Assembly (NCBI GenBank): GCA_964637165.1 | Contig: CAZWVI010000013.1 | Location: 12,145 to 76,144, forward strand | Direction: 5' to 3' | Length of the DNA stretch: 64,000 nucleotides | From: CAZWVI01 sp964637165 | GTDB taxonomy: Bacteria; Planctomycetota; UBA1135 | In this document: in pieces, positions 53,106 through 61,911 of the stretch | Numbering within the stretch: the first letter of the stretch is position 1 | Layout of the letters: every line of letters begins with the position of its first letter | Notes under the pieces: generated by a model | The model's input: only the letters and a program-made list of their open reading frames with translations | Database searches by the model: none | What the model was told of the DNA's origin: nothing | Position numbers and translations under genes: made by a program

Positions 53106-55124
53106 ATGCGCACTCGTTTGCTGTTCGCCACCATTTTTGGCTTGGTTTGCCTCCCGCTAATGCTGCTTTCACCAAGTGTGGAAGTTCAGCAAGGCCTAGC
53201 GTTGCGGCGCGCCCTACCTGACGCCTTCCCAGGCTTAAATTCGCAGAACCAGGCGGCCGAGGGTGTTGGACTTCCGGGCCCACTATTACTACGCGCCGGC
53301 GACGGTAAAATATTTTTCGGCAAAGAATTGGCCGATGCATTGCGCTCGGCAATCCGTGCTCCCAAAGCCGAACTGGGCGAGGACTATATCCAAGTTGTTC
53401 CCCCTGGCAAAGACCACGGTCCAGTAACTACGCTGTTAGTAGATGCCGCCACCGATGGCCGTTCGGTGAGCTTGCGTCACCCAACCGGAAAGCTCGCGGC
53501 CAGCGCCAACATCGGCCAACGCAGTTCGTTATTCCCGCCACTACTTGCAATCCTGCTCGCCTTCCTTTTACAAAATACTTTACTAAGTTTAAGTATGGGA
53601 GTTTTGGCCGGTTGCTTCATGCTCGTGCCTGACGGTGCTTCATTCCTGAACGCCTTTGAAATTTTATTCCACGACATCTTGTGGGAGCATATTCTGCTCG
53701 ATTCATTTCACGCTTATATTTTAGGTTTTGTAATTTTACTATCTTCATGCATTGCGGTATTGACCCGCATGGGCGCAATCGAGGGCATGGTTCAAGCTTT
53801 AGTGCGCTATGCAAAAACTAGCCGTAGCGTTCAAGCAGTCGCCTATTTCTTAGGCTTGGCGATTTTCTTTGACGACTATGCCAACACGATTGTAGTTGGC
53901 AATTCTTCGGGCCCATTATTTGACCGCCTCAAAGTAAGTCGCGTAAAACTTGCCTACATAGTTGATAGCACCGCTGCGCCGATGGCGGGCATTGCCGCGC
54001 TCTCAACCTGGGTTGCATTTCAAGTTAGTACTTATTCGCCAATGCTTCCGGCCATTGGACTACCGGCTGAATCGGGCTATGCGATTTTCATTGAAACAAT
54101 CCCCTACCGATTTTATTGCATGATGGCCCTAGTAATGGTTGGCATGGTCATTTGGTCCCGGCGCGACTTCGGCCCGATGTTACAAGCTGAAGCACGTGCG
54201 CGGCATGGCTTCGACGACCGTCTCGAACCTGAACAGGACTCGTGGACCAAAGTTGACCGTGCCCCGTGGACTAAGCCTCGTTGGGAAAATGGGCTAATCC
54301 CCCTACTCACTCTAATCGGCGTGACGGCGGGCCGAATATTTCATCTAGGCTGGCAAGAACTTTCCCCTGGCGCAATCGCTAATCTTCAAAGTGAAGGCGT
54401 GTTAGTGCTGTTGCGTGAAGTCCTGGCCAACGCCGATAGTGCGCGTGCTATTTTTGATGGATCACTAGCAGCTTTATCAGTTGCTGGTCTAATTGCCTTA
54501 GTAAGACGCCAACTAAGTCCAGCTGATGTTCTAAACACTTCTGTTCGCGGCTCTTTCGACTTGGTTAAAGATGGAGTTTTAATTTTAATTTTGGCCTGGA
54601 GCATCGGAAAAGTTTGCGTGGACTTAGACACAGCAGGCTACTTAGTGGCTGTGGCACAAAACGTGGTCGCTCCGGCTTGGCTGCCAATCATTCTGTTTAT
54701 GACAGCCTGCTTTGTGGCCTTTGCAACTGGTTCATCATGGACCACGATGGCAATCCTGCAACCAAACGTGGTAGTGCTCGCCGATCGTCTCGGCGAAAAC
54801 AGCGAGCTTGGTAGCCACTTGATGCTGTTGATGTGTATTGGCGCGGTGCTTGAAGGAGCGATTTTTGGCGATCATTGCTCACCAATTTCTGACACAACAA
54901 TTTTGTCGAGTACCGCCTCACGCTGCCAACACATGGAACACGTACGCACTCAAGCACCTTATGCAATCGTTTGCGCCGGTGCTGCGCTGATCCTCGGATA
55001 CGTTCCAAGTTGTTTCTTTGGCGCCCCACCGATTGTCTCAATCGGACTTGGGATTACCGCTCTAGCCTTGGTGGTTAGAAGCTTTGGGAAACGCGCGGAA
55101 GACGTGGTCCCCAGCACCCAATAA
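53106..55124 (+). CDS. NhaC-family Na+/H+ antiporter with extra N-terminal domain
   Basis: 672 residues from the ATG of MRTRLLFATIFG. The transport core has about ten or more helices and shows the NhaC-type motifs LGLAIFFDDYANTIVVGN and GAVLEGAIFGDHCSPISDTT, with the buried acidic residues of the Asp-Asp and Asp-His pairs. Between the first helix and the core lies a segment of about 110 residues that should be extracytoplasmic (DAFPGLNSQNQ...LRHPTGKLAAS); the family does not usually have it. A TTG frame start at 53043 overlaps the divergent gene's start codon and is rejected. The exchanger probably handles sodium homeostasis, fitting a marine setting. Confidence 0.9.
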   Translation: MRTRLLFATIFGLVCLPLMLLSPSVEVQQGLALRRALPDAFPGLNSQNQAAEGVGLPGPLLLRAGDGKIFFGKELADALRSAIRAPKAELGEDYIQVVPPGKDHGPVTTLLVDAATDGRSVSLRHPTGKLAASANIGQRSSLFPPLLAILLAFLLQNTLLSLSMGVLAGCFMLVPDGASFLNAFEILFHDILWEHILLDSFHAYILGFVILLSSCIAVLTRMGAIEGMVQALVRYAKTSRSVQAVAYFLGLAIFFDDYANTIVVGNSSGPLFDRLKVSRVKLAYIVDSTAAPMAGIAALSTWVAFQVSTYSPMLPAIGLPAESGYAIFIETIPYRFYCMMALVMVGMVIWSRRDFGPMLQAEARARHGFDDRLEPEQDSWTKVDRAPWTKPRWENGLIPLLTLIGVTAGRIFHLGWQELSPGAIANLQSEGVLVLLREVLANADSARAIFDGSLAALSVAGLIALVRRQLSPADVLNTSVRGSFDLVKDGVLILILAWSIGKVCVDLDTAGYLVAVAQNVVAPAWLPIILFMTACFVAFATGSSWTTMAILQPNVVVLADRLGENSELGSHLMLLMCIGAVLEGAIFGDHCSPISDTTILSSTASRCQHMEHVRTQAPYAIVCAGAALILGYVPSCFFGAPPIVSIGLGITALALVVRSFGKRAEDVVPSTQ

Positions 55125-55126
55125 AG

Positions 55127-56257
55127 TTAATTAAAACCCCAAGCAAGCGCCAGTAATAGCGCATAGGACATCAGTGCTAAGCAAAGTAAAAAGCGCGCGC
55201 TGGGCCATGGTTTAGTGGGCGTAGGCAGGCTTTCATGCGCGGGCATGCTTGCGCCCAAGGCTTGAAATTCAACGGGTGAGTTTACTGGAATGCATTCGGC
55301 GCGGGCGCGCATTTGCACCGCTTGCAAGCCTGAATAATTTTCATGTACCCAAGCTAGAGCTTCAAGTTCACTTCTTTCCTTAAACGGATCTCGCAGGTAT
55401 TCGACATCAACTTGCTGACGCTGACCTGCGCCAGCGAGCTTGGGCGAAAAGTTCACCTTGGCGCTTGGGTATAAAGTTTTAAGCGCGGCACTCCAAGCAA
55501 GATGAGCTTCAGGCGGCAGATTAAATTCAAGTCCAACGCGAAGAGTCCATTTATCATCTTGTGGCCGAGCATCAGTCCACGCTGTGCCATCGACTTCGCT
55601 CAATGACAAGCGATCGCCAGCTTTGAGGGAATTTAAAATAACCACTCCCCGACTTCCAGTAAGTTGTTTGATTGGGGCACCATTTAGTAATAGAACCGGT
55701 GTTCTATTTGGGTCAGTGTTAAGCCAGTGAAGCTCAAACTTGGTTGGCGAAAGTCGCAACACGTTAAGTAGGGCGCAGTTGGCCGTTGAGGAACTATTAA
55801 TAGTTGTTTGCCATAGAACTCTCGAGGGTAAACTTATTGGCGCGGGAAGATCACTAATAAGTTTAATTTGATTTTGCGGGAATGCCGAAATTGCGCGAAA
55901 CAACATTGGATATCCGCCAGTGCCAAGCTCACCACCTAAACGAATTAGCTGCTGGTTAGCCGCAATAATTGTTTCATCAAAAACATACTGCGAATTGGAA
56001 AAAGTATCGTCCACTATCACAACTTTAATCGGTGTGGTGATTCGAAAACCTGAAAGTGCCAGGCTAATTGAGGTCAAACAAATAAATGCGAAAAACACCT
56101 GAAGCCATTTAAATCGGCCGGTCTTGGCACCACTACTAAGTCCGATAAACGGCGCGAGTCCACCCACCGATAAATGACGGGGTTTGGTAGTGGTCAAACT
56201 CCACAACCAAGGAATGAAGAGCACCATCAACCATAAATACAACGGTGATTCAAACAA
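55127..56257 (-). CDS. BatA-like membrane protein with von-Willebrand-A-like region
   Basis: 376 residues from the chosen TTG. The N-terminus LFESPLYLWLMVLFIPWLWSL is the BatA-type (aerotolerance regulator N-terminal) membrane hairpin. A second helix near residue 60 is followed by a VWA-like strand VVIVDDTFSNS, where the metal-site pattern DxSxS reads DxTxS. The middle is beta-rich, and a helix closes the C-terminus (LLCLALMSYALLLALAW). The start is set by an AAGGAG box 7 nt before the TTG; a longer frame running through the DUF58 gene is rejected. It overlaps DUF58 by 8 nt. A MoxR AAA+ gene, the usual partner, is not in the window. Confidence 0.78.
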   Translation of the reverse strand: MFESPLYLWLMVLFIPWLWSLTTTKPRHLSVGGLAPFIGLSSGAKTGRFKWLQVFFAFICLTSISLALSGFRITTPIKVVIVDDTFSNSQYVFDETIIAANQQLIRLGGELGTGGYPMLFRAISAFPQNQIKLISDLPAPISLPSRVLWQTTINSSSTANCALLNVLRLSPTKFELHWLNTDPNRTPVLLLNGAPIKQLTGSRGVVILNSLKAGDRLSLSEVDGTAWTDARPQDDKWTLRVGLEFNLPPEAHLAWSAALKTLYPSAKVNFSPKLAGAGQRQQVDVEYLRDPFKERSELEALAWVHENYSGLQAVQMRARAECIPVNSPVEFQALGASMPAHESLPTPTKPWPSARFLLCLALMSYALLLALAWGFN

Positions 56258-57044
56258 GTAGTAGCTCCTTCGCCGAGGCGAGGATGGCCGTGCAGTCACC
56301 CGCTTGTCGCCAACCGCGTAGCTCGTGCCAACTTGCTCCAAGTTTACGAAGTGTGGAGCTCTGCTGGCGCAAATGGGAAGTCCACCTGGTGGAAAGTTCG
56401 CGGCGACTGGCATTCACCTCAAGCACTTTACCTGTTTCGGCACAGCGCAAGTTCAAGCGGCCAGTTGGGACACGTTCTTCTTGCTCATCGATTAGACACA
56501 CGACCTCAACTTGGGTCGGCAAGTGAGCTGGAACATCAAGCCATGGGTCGCTAATAATTATTGTTCGTTCGCACTTGGGAATCGCTGGGGACTTGCATTC
56601 CCCTTTACACGCGGCCAAATTGTTTAAGTAATCACGACAGCCGAGTTTATCCATAATCGTACTTGAATGGGCGCCCAACTGACCAATCCGCACGCTACCT
56701 CCAGCGTCTGACTGCAACCAAGCAAAAGCCAAAGCTAAACGCCGTTGGGCATAATCACGGGCCAGGCCATTAACACAAAGACTGGCACTGCGATCTAATA
56801 TGATTTGCAAACATCCGCCATGGTCAAGTTCGCGCAGCCGAATTAAATTGCGGCCGGTGCGCGCCGAGGCTTTCCAATCTAATTGGCGTGGGTCATCGCC
56901 TACCTGATATTGCCGATGCTCAAATCCGCGCCGAGTGCGACCAATAGTTGATGAATTTTTATTTCCAAAAAATGGTGAATTTATGCGTCCCTGCAATTGC
57001 TGCATGGCGGCAAAAAATTCACGAGGGAACACTTCGGGCTTCAC
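56250..57044 (-). CDS. DUF58-domain protein
   Basis: 264 residues. The diagnostic DUF58 segment YQVGDDPRQLDWKASAR spans residues 46-62, and a metal-site-like motif DRSAS at 84-88 (DxSxS) follows in the VWA-like half. DUF58 proteins occur in MoxR-DUF58-VWA operons that act as chaperones or in envelope and stress functions. It is co-translated with the BatA-like gene downstream (8-nt overlap) and with the dihydroorotase gene upstream (4-nt overlap). No membrane helix or signal is seen. Confidence 0.93.
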   Translation of the reverse strand: MKPEVFPREFFAAMQQLQGRINSPFFGNKNSSTIGRTRRGFEHRQYQVGDDPRQLDWKASARTGRNLIRLRELDHGGCLQIILDRSASLCVNGLARDYAQRRLALAFAWLQSDAGGSVRIGQLGAHSSTIMDKLGCRDYLNNLAACKGECKSPAIPKCERTIIISDPWLDVPAHLPTQVEVVCLIDEQEERVPTGRLNLRCAETGKVLEVNASRRELSTRWTSHLRQQSSTLRKLGASWHELRGWRQAGDCTAILASAKELLLV

Positions 57045-58375
57045 TCGAAGATTGGCCCCCCAATCGGCTCGCCGAGTACTTGCCCATCTGCAAAGACTTC
57101 ATTGCCGCGCAAGAAAACCTGTTGCGGGAATCCGCGCAATTTACGTCCTTGGTATGGGCTCCATTTCGACTTAGACGGCAACTGGGATTCGTCAACTATT
57201 TGTTCGGAGTGAGGGTCACAAATCACTAAGTCAGCGTCGGCACCGAGATGCAGGCGACCCTTATTACTTAGTTTAAATTCTTCAGCCGGGTCCGCCGTGA
57301 CCGCGGCCAGCGCCCGTTCAAGGGACAAGCCTTGAGCGTCGTGTATTGAGAAGACTAGTGGCAGTAACAAATCGATGCTTGGAAATCCTGATGGCGCCTT
57401 GGCGTAGGGCCGCGCTTTATCTTGCAACGGATGAGGAGCATGGTCGGTTCCGATTCCTTGAATTTTTTTCGCTTCAAGTAGTTCAAGCAAAGTTGCACGG
57501 TCGCTTGGATACTTTATTGAAGGGTTAACTTTGAAGCGATTTTGCGCAGTCGCAAAAGCCTCTTCAGCGTCAATTAAAAGATAATGTGGTCCAGTGGTTG
57601 AAGTAATCGGCCAACCGTCCTCCGCCGCTGCGGTGACGAGTTGCGCACCTTCGCCAGTTGAAATGTGAAAAACGTGAAGCTCAACACCTGTTTCCTTGGC
57701 AACCTGAATTGCATCGCGGATACTTTTTACTTCGGCGGCAACTGGTCGCATCAAATCATGGCGAACCGCCTCTTCAGAGCTGGCTGTCGCTACTGCTTGC
57801 CGCATTAGTTCGTCGTCCTCGCAATGAGCGACAACTTTAAGCCCAGCCTTGGCAGCGGCCGCGAACAAATCGTGCATTTGCTTTAGCGATTTAAGCCCGC
57901 CACTTCCGGTACTGCCACCGAGAAAACATTTAACTGCAGGAACTAATCCTTTAAGTTCAGAAATTATTGGCGCGGAGTTATCGGTCAAACTTCCATAAGG
58001 CGCGTAATCGACGTGCGAGACACCGCGCAAATTTTCAATTTTTGATTTAAGTAGAGCAGCACTTTCCATCATGGGGGGATTGTTTTGAATTTCCATGACA
58101 GTTGTTACGCCGCCATGTAAGGCGCCGGCTGAGCCCGTCAAATACCCCTCCTTGCGAACCAGTCCGGGTTCCCGGAAATGCACATGGCAATCGACCAGAC
58201 CAGGCATAAGCAACCGCTCATTCAATTCGATTAGGCGCTCACCAGCTTGAGACTCTAAATCAATACCGATTTCGGCAATTTTGCCGTCGTCAGAGACCCG
58301 CAAATCGGTGGCCTCAATAAAGGAGTGGCCGTCAAAGAGACGGCCATTACGCAACAAGAGTGGGGTGTTTGTCAT
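57041..58375 (-). CDS. pyrC: Dihydroorotase (class I, amidohydrolase superfamily)
   Basis: Closes carbamoyl-aspartate to dihydroorotate in pyrimidine synthesis. The 444 residues carry all metal ligands of the family: His64 and His66 in VDCHVHFREPG, the carboxylated Lys149 in KCFLGGSTGSGGL, His184 in VVAHCEDD, His237 in VFHIST and Asp311 in GIGTDHAPH. FREPG favours dihydroorotase over allantoinase, although class I enzymes are close to both. It is the first gene of a three-gene unit with DUF58 and the BatA-like gene. Confidence 0.93.
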   Translation of the reverse strand: MTNTPLLLRNGRLFDGHSFIEATDLRVSDDGKIAEIGIDLESQAGERLIELNERLLMPGLVDCHVHFREPGLVRKEGYLTGSAGALHGGVTTVMEIQNNPPMMESAALLKSKIENLRGVSHVDYAPYGSLTDNSAPIISELKGLVPAVKCFLGGSTGSGGLKSLKQMHDLFAAAAKAGLKVVAHCEDDELMRQAVATASSEEAVRHDLMRPVAAEVKSIRDAIQVAKETGVELHVFHISTGEGAQLVTAAAEDGWPITSTTGPHYLLIDAEEAFATAQNRFKVNPSIKYPSDRATLLELLEAKKIQGIGTDHAPHPLQDKARPYAKAPSGFPSIDLLLPLVFSIHDAQGLSLERALAAVTADPAEEFKLSNKGRLHLGADADLVICDPHSEQIVDESQLPSKSKWSPYQGRKLRGFPQQVFLRGNEVFADGQVLGEPIGGPIFE

Positions 58376-58430
58376 CGGTCGATTGGCTATACTGCACTCA
58401 GCCTAACCTTGCGTTAAGCCTTTAAGAAAC

Positions 58431-60224
58431 ATGACGCGACTCCTCCTGTTGCTTTGCTGTACTTTTGTTGCACCGCTTAATCCGTCTTTCGCCCAAAGTC
58501 GCTTCGACTTACAAAAAGTTGAATGGACAATTAGCCCCGCTGAAAATGCCGAGTCAGTGCATTTTGAAATGCGGCTCGCGCCATTACACCAACGTGAAAC
58601 TGTGACCGTGCGGATGCCGCGCTGGAAACCAGGTGCCTATCGCTATTCAAACTACGAACGCAAACTTTCAGAACTAGTCGCCACTGACCAGCATGGCAAG
58701 GAACGTGAAATATTGGAAATTGACCCGCGCACTTGGGAAGTTGAATGTTCGGACGCTGATGAGTTAAGAATTAGTTACCGGTTAAGAACTTCCAACGAAG
58801 CGGCCAAGTCCGCACCGGCGGCGATTCACTTGCACGGCCCTGAAGCCTTCATGTACACCGAAGATAGTTTGCAGCTTCCACATCTTCTTAATGTAGAACT
58901 TCCGGCAAAATGGGACTTCGCATCAGGTCATCGCCCGGTAGCTGGAAAAACTTTGCGATTCCAATCACCAAACTTTGACGTTTTTGTTGATTGTCCGATT
59001 GCAATGGGTGCTGAAGGTGCACTCGAGCGACATCAATTCGAAAGTCACGGCGTTCCATTCGAGGTAGTAATTTTTGGCCAACCACCAAATAGTTCACTGC
59101 TCCCGAGGGATGAATGGTTGGCCAAAGTTCAGGCAATTTGTGAGGCCACTTACACAATTACTGGCGACTATCCCTTCGAGCGTTATGTATTCCTTTACCT
59201 GTTCAACGGCGTTGGTGGCTATTACGGACTTGAACATTTAAATTCGACGACAATTGCCTACAACTGGCGCTGGGCTGAATCTGGCGAATATTCGGGTTTG
59301 GAAAGTGTCACCGCACACGAGTTCTTTCACCTTTGGAACGTTAAGCGAATTCGGCCCTTTCAACTTGGACCTTTCGACTATTCGCAAGACGTCCGCACTA
59401 AGGATCTGTGGTGGCTTGAAGGGGTCACCTCCTACTACACCGATATTATTTTGCAACGCGCTGGCTTACGCAAAGACGGTTGGTTTCTTGACGCTCAAGA
59501 GAAAAACTTTATCGGTCAATTCAATAGTTCTGGTTATGGAATTGTTTCTCCGGAGCGAGCATCTTGGACTGAATGGGACCCACAACCGGGCGCGCAAATT
59601 TCTTATTACGACCAAGGGCAAACATTAGGTCTCTTTTTAGATATTTTAATTCGTCAGCATACCGACAATCAACGCACCCTTGATGACGTAGTGAGCTTTA
59701 TGCATCGTTGGGTTAACTATCCAGAGCAGGGTTACCGAGAAGGTGATCTCGAGCGGGCAGTTCGCGCCATAACTGGCTGGGATTGTGGGCAGTTTTTTGA
59801 GCGTCACATTCGCGGTGTGGTGGACTTGCCATGGGAAAATGTGATGGCATTTGCGGGAGTTGATGCGCGCTTCTCCCCGCCGGGTGGCCCCTACTTGGGC
59901 TTTGGCGCCGACGATGATTTAGTTATTTCTGTGAAAGAAGAATCTGGCGCCTACGCCGCCGGACTACGCGCGGGTGACCGATTAATCCGCATGGCTGAGA
60001 CAAAGCTGACTTCGCTTGAACAGTTAAAAGAGTTGGTAGATATGTTGCCAGTTGCTGAGGAAGTTGAAGTTGTTGTGCGGCGCAATGGGAGCACCAAACG
60101 ATTCCAGCTAACTATTGCTGAGCGTAAGCGTTTACTGTTCAAGTTAGAACAAAGTAATACGGCAAATGAGCGGCAAAAACGATTGCTTAACGGGGTGCTA
60201 AAAGGCATACCGCAAGGATCCTAG
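58431..60224 (+). CDS. Secreted M61-family metallopeptidase with PDZ domain
   Basis: 597 residues. The signal peptide MTRLLLLLCCTFVAPLNPSFA ends in a short Ala motif. An N-terminal beta domain precedes the zinc site HEFFHLWNVKRIRP, with His296, His300 and Glu330 (LWWLEGVTSYY) as ligands and Glu297 as catalyst. This is the M61 glycyl aminopeptidase type. The last ~110 residues form a PDZ domain (YLGFGADDDLVISVKEESGA, GAYAAGLRAGDRLIRMAET). It is exported and so acts in the periplasm or outside. Its stop codon lies at the edge of a 26-nt palindromic repeat shared with the convergent gene. Confidence 0.93.
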   Translation: MTRLLLLLCCTFVAPLNPSFAQSRFDLQKVEWTISPAENAESVHFEMRLAPLHQRETVTVRMPRWKPGAYRYSNYERKLSELVATDQHGKEREILEIDPRTWEVECSDADELRISYRLRTSNEAAKSAPAAIHLHGPEAFMYTEDSLQLPHLLNVELPAKWDFASGHRPVAGKTLRFQSPNFDVFVDCPIAMGAEGALERHQFESHGVPFEVVIFGQPPNSSLLPRDEWLAKVQAICEATYTITGDYPFERYVFLYLFNGVGGYYGLEHLNSTTIAYNWRWAESGEYSGLESVTAHEFFHLWNVKRIRPFQLGPFDYSQDVRTKDLWWLEGVTSYYTDIILQRAGLRKDGWFLDAQEKNFIGQFNSSGYGIVSPERASWTEWDPQPGAQISYYDQGQTLGLFLDILIRQHTDNQRTLDDVVSFMHRWVNYPEQGYREGDLERAVRAITGWDCGQFFERHIRGVVDLPWENVMAFAGVDARFSPPGGPYLGFGADDDLVISVKEESGAYAAGLRAGDRLIRMAETKLTSLEQLKELVDMLPVAEEVEVVVRRNGSTKRFQLTIAERKRLLFKLEQSNTANERQKRLLNGVLKGIPQGS

Positions 60225-60248
60225 ACTCTGACCCCAATTAGTGGGTCA
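60223..60248 (+). repeat. 26-nt palindromic repeat, copy 1 (REP-like)
   Basis: AGACTCTGACCCC + 7 nt + GGGTCA, in which TGACCC and GGGTCA form a 6-bp stem around 8 nt. It fills the whole gap between the stop codons of two convergent genes and includes both stop codons. A second copy at 63902 shares the first 15 bases and the last six, with the same total length and orientation. Confidence 0.75.
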
Positions 60249-61826
60249 TTTCAGACTGGCCTCCCAACGGCTCTGCAATTCACGAAATGCGTCGCCTTGA
60301 GAGAAATCCAACAAGCCCTCTAAGCTGGGTCGCAACTTTGGAATGAAGCCATCCCGCCCCATCCGGGCAACCTTTCCAAAACCGCGAATCCATTGTTCGC
60401 CGGCCAGACCGTGCACGCGCATGGTCCAATCCCACAAGGCCCAACCTTTGGCAATGTCGGCATCGCTCAAGTCGTAAAGATCCAACACGAATAATTTTGA
60501 GAATGGTTGTGGGTTTTCCTTAGCCAACTCTTGTAGGTGCTCGCGGAATCCTAATCCACCACTTGGCTTATTGCCGCGGCGCTTTTCTGATTTACGACCG
60601 TAAGCTCGATCGGGATTATTAACCGCAATACAGAAAACATCATTACGACCTAAATGTTGAAAAGACATTTCATAGCCCAAGGCCTCGGCTAACCAATCGT
60701 GAGAAATGTTCGAGGCACCGCAATCGTAATGCCAACGAGCAAGGGCGTGACCTAGGCGGTGGATGATTACTCCTTCAAGTGGAGATTTTTTGTCGGTGCG
60801 CCAAAATTCGAGTTGCGGCAAAGTTGGGCCACGCCACACGGTGCGGCCTTTTGATTCGGAACTACCACTGTCCCCTCGCCAAGTCAGTCCATAGTAGCCT
60901 TCAAAAAAAGCTTGGCCAATCGGTGCCGACTCCGGTCCAAAGAAAAATTCTTCGAATATGTGATCCGGGATTAGGTCGCCGAATTCGTCACTTAAATAGG
61001 GATCTACGTGGTCGTTGCGAAATGCTTCCAAAGCAATTTCAGCTAATTCAAGTGCCTGATGAATCCTGCGCTTGGCGTGAGTTTGAGAAAACACGACTCT
61101 AAAGTGCTGGCTTTCAATAACCGTGAAGGTGGTTTTAGAATCGGTAATCAAATCTGAAGACTCAATTAACTCCTCTGGTGTTGGCACCTCGTGGATAGAT
61201 TCAAGTGCACGCTCTAATCTCGCATCAAACGCATCATCAGTAGCCTTCTTACTTTCCTTGGCAACATCTTTGGAAAGTTTTTCCGAGGCGATTTGATAAC
61301 CGCAAGACTGCAGCCAACGTTGTAAAGCGGTAATCTTACGCAAACGCAGTAGATGAGCTTCAATCCATTCTTTGGAACCCTTTTCCTCGATGTCCCGTTC
61401 GCGCTCCATCTCGGCGATGACCTCAAGACGACGTTGATATTCATCGGCCAAACTGGCAAATGATTCGGTCGGCATGATGGGTTTTATTTTTATGATGTCG
61501 GCGCCGGACAAAGCCAAGACTAATTTTTTGCTCGCAGTAACCCGTTCGCCCTTCTTCATTTTATAGGCTAATTTGCTCGGTTTTTTTTGATCGGCCAGCC
61601 AAAATTCATAGCGCGCGCGAGCGTCAAGTTGGAAAACTCCCGCGGAATCTTGTGATGGCCCCTCCTTCATCTCTACGAATAAGAGCAAACCATCGGGGGC
61701 ATTCACCATCTTACTTTTATACTTTTTGGCCGCTTTATCAGAAAGCTCCAGGCCGTAAACCTGGGCAGTTAAGGAGTTTAGCGAAAAACCAGCGAAGATT
61801 ATCAAGGCCAACAGGAAGCGCGACAT
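60246..61826 (-). CDS. Secreted zincin-like protein with degenerate active site
   Basis: 526 residues with a signal peptide (MSRFLLALIIFAGFSLNSLTA). About 230 residues of beta and then charged helical sequence precede a domain typical of DUF1570-like zincin relatives: FRVVFSQTHAKRRIHQALEL, a 'HxxxH...WLxEGLxxxMS' arrangement and a C-terminal helical part (LSDADIAKGWALWDWTMR). The zinc motif HExxH reads HRLGH and the following segment reads HDWLAEALGYEMSF. The catalytic glutamate is therefore replaced by arginine, and it is probably not an active peptidase. It is convergent with the M61 gene and head to head with the FG-GAP gene. Confidence 0.75.
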   Translation of the reverse strand: MSRFLLALIIFAGFSLNSLTAQVYGLELSDKAAKKYKSKMVNAPDGLLLFVEMKEGPSQDSAGVFQLDARARYEFWLADQKKPSKLAYKMKKGERVTASKKLVLALSGADIIKIKPIMPTESFASLADEYQRRLEVIAEMERERDIEEKGSKEWIEAHLLRLRKITALQRWLQSCGYQIASEKLSKDVAKESKKATDDAFDARLERALESIHEVPTPEELIESSDLITDSKTTFTVIESQHFRVVFSQTHAKRRIHQALELAEIALEAFRNDHVDPYLSDEFGDLIPDHIFEEFFFGPESAPIGQAFFEGYYGLTWRGDSGSSESKGRTVWRGPTLPQLEFWRTDKKSPLEGVIIHRLGHALARWHYDCGASNISHDWLAEALGYEMSFQHLGRNDVFCIAVNNPDRAYGRKSEKRRGNKPSGGLGFREHLQELAKENPQPFSKLFVLDLYDLSDADIAKGWALWDWTMRVHGLAGEQWIRGFGKVARMGRDGFIPKLRPSLEGLLDFSQGDAFRELQSRWEASLK

Positions 61827-61911
61827 AGTGATAGATTATCATAAGTGGCATATCACCGAGGTGAATGATGCTTACCCCTCCTTGGCACCGTTTTTATTGC
61901 TAGATTTTGGT

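Noticed and set aside
56258..56413. N-terminal extension of the BatA-like gene through DUF58
   Set aside because: An AAGGAG box places the start at the TTG at 56257; the extension only translates DUF58 DNA in another frame.
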